From: Candidatus Cloacimonadota bacterium
GTDB taxonomy: Bacteria; Cloacimonadota; Cloacimonadia; Cloacimonadales; JAIOQZ01
Direction: 5' to 3'
DNA length: 6,716 nucleotides
Assembly (NCBI GenBank): GCA_021106755.1
Contig: JAIOTM010000304.1
Coordinates: 1-6,716, forward strand
Both the position numbers and the translations under genes were made by a program. Position 1 is the stretch's first letter. The number at the start of each line of letters is the position of its first letter. Below the pieces are notes generated by a model. That model did no database searches. It was not told the origin of the DNA and was given only the letters and a program-made list of their open reading frames with translations. Below are positions 6,336 to 6,716 of the stretch, in pieces.

Positions 6336-6716
6336 CTACAACGGTTTGTTCAGGTGGTAAAACCGCTTATCCCTTGTAAGAATAATATGATTTCTATGAA
6401 TCTCACGCAACAGGTATCCCGCAAAATTATCACCTACTTGTAGCTCCTGTACGGAAACACCTTCCGATAGTATAACAGACGGCTCTTTTCCCCGCGTAAG
6501 CTGAATGGATTCGATAAACCATCCATCCAAATCACTTGCAAAAGTAAGTGTCTCCGAATTAAGAGGTTCTGTTTTCGCGGATTCAGCGTTGAGATTCTGT
6601 TCCCCGGTAGCGGCTGGTGTTTCCAACGATATGGTTGACTTTACACTGTTTGTTGGTATAAATACAGGTTTTTTCTTTGGCTCCCTGTTGATAAAATAAA
6701 AGATAACTGAGATGAG
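6336..6716 (-). CDS. Membrane-anchored GspC/PilP-like protein, 5' end beyond the window
   Basis: The frame is open to the right edge, so 126 C-terminal residues are visible and the start is missing. A TTG at 6626 could pass for a start, but the frame upstream reads LISVIFYFINREPKKKP, the end of a membrane helix followed by basic residues. A longer gene is therefore more likely. The middle (fragment residues 24-56) is polar and low-complexity, as in a periplasmic linker. Residues about 57-123 are a compact beta-rich domain with VSVQELQVGDNFAGYLLREI and IILTRDKRFYHL. Its pattern of hydrophobic strands around VGD and a final xLTRxxRxxxL resembles the HR domain of type II secretion GspC and the pilus protein PilP, which contact the secretin. 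This assignment is by pattern only. If right, the protein would be an inner-membrane anchored component of a secretion or type IV pilus machine. The glycosylase gene follows 2 bp after its TAG. Confidence 0.7.
   Translation of the reverse strand, partial: LISVIFYFINREPKKKPVFIPTNSVKSTISLETPAATGEQNLNAESAKTEPLNSETLTFASDLDGWFIESIQLTRGKEPSVILSEGVSVQELQVGDNFAGYLLREIHRNHIILTRDKRFYHLNKPL

Noticed and set aside
6336..6626. TTG at 6626 as the true start of a 96-residue protein
   Set aside because: The same frame continues open to the window edge with an apparent TM helix end and basic residues, and there is no Shine-Dalgarno before 6626.
3036..6699. Plus-strand open frames at 3036-3242, 3726-3956, 4500-4862, 5330-5539 and 6505-6699
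   Set aside because: Each is antisense to a well-supported minus-strand gene and its product looks like a random translation.

Overview
This window is a gene-dense bacterial segment in which all six supported genes lie on the minus strand, so transcription runs from the right edge to the left edge. The lipoprotein signal (lipobox LTGC), the GspC/PilP-like membrane protein and the PDZ-bearing lipoprotein point to a Gram-negative-type (diderm) bacterium. A receptor-like Ser/Thr kinase with PEGA-like, LRR and FGE-sulfatase parts suggests an uncultured, signalling-rich lineage, perhaps in or near the FCB group/Cloacimonadota. That placement is a weak inference, because no rRNA or strong phylogenetic marker is present.

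In transcription order, the right half is a tight operon. It begins with the 3' part of a gene for a membrane-anchored, GspC/PilP-like protein (6336-6716, its 5' end beyond the window). A 2-bp gap leads to an endonuclease III-related DNA glycosylase (5689-6333), and a 4-bp ATGA overlap leads to D-aminoacyl-tRNA deacylase, dtd (5255-5692). After another 2-bp gap comes a lipoprotein that joins an alpha/beta-hydrolase esterase to a PDZ domain (3660-5252). Then come a 70-bp gap with a small hairpin next to a Shine-Dalgarno, and a MinD/ParA-like P-loop ATPase that starts at TTG (2921-3589). An 89-bp gap with a candidate promoter, a direct repeat and A-tracts precedes the largest gene (1-2831). It is open to the left edge and encodes kinase - TM - PEGA-like - LRR - TM - helical linker - FGE-sulfatase (SUMF1-like) domain.

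The operon genes do not form an obvious single pathway: DNA repair and tRNA proofreading are quality-control functions, while the flanking genes are envelope proteins. The kinase probably has its own promoter. It would present leucine-rich repeats outside the inner membrane and both a kinase and an FGE-fold domain inside, and is the most unusual feature of the window.

No tRNA, rRNA, CRISPR array, insertion sequence or convincing terminator was seen. No gene-free stretch exceeds 89 bp. Translations were read by hand and family assignments rest on motif recognition, with no database search.
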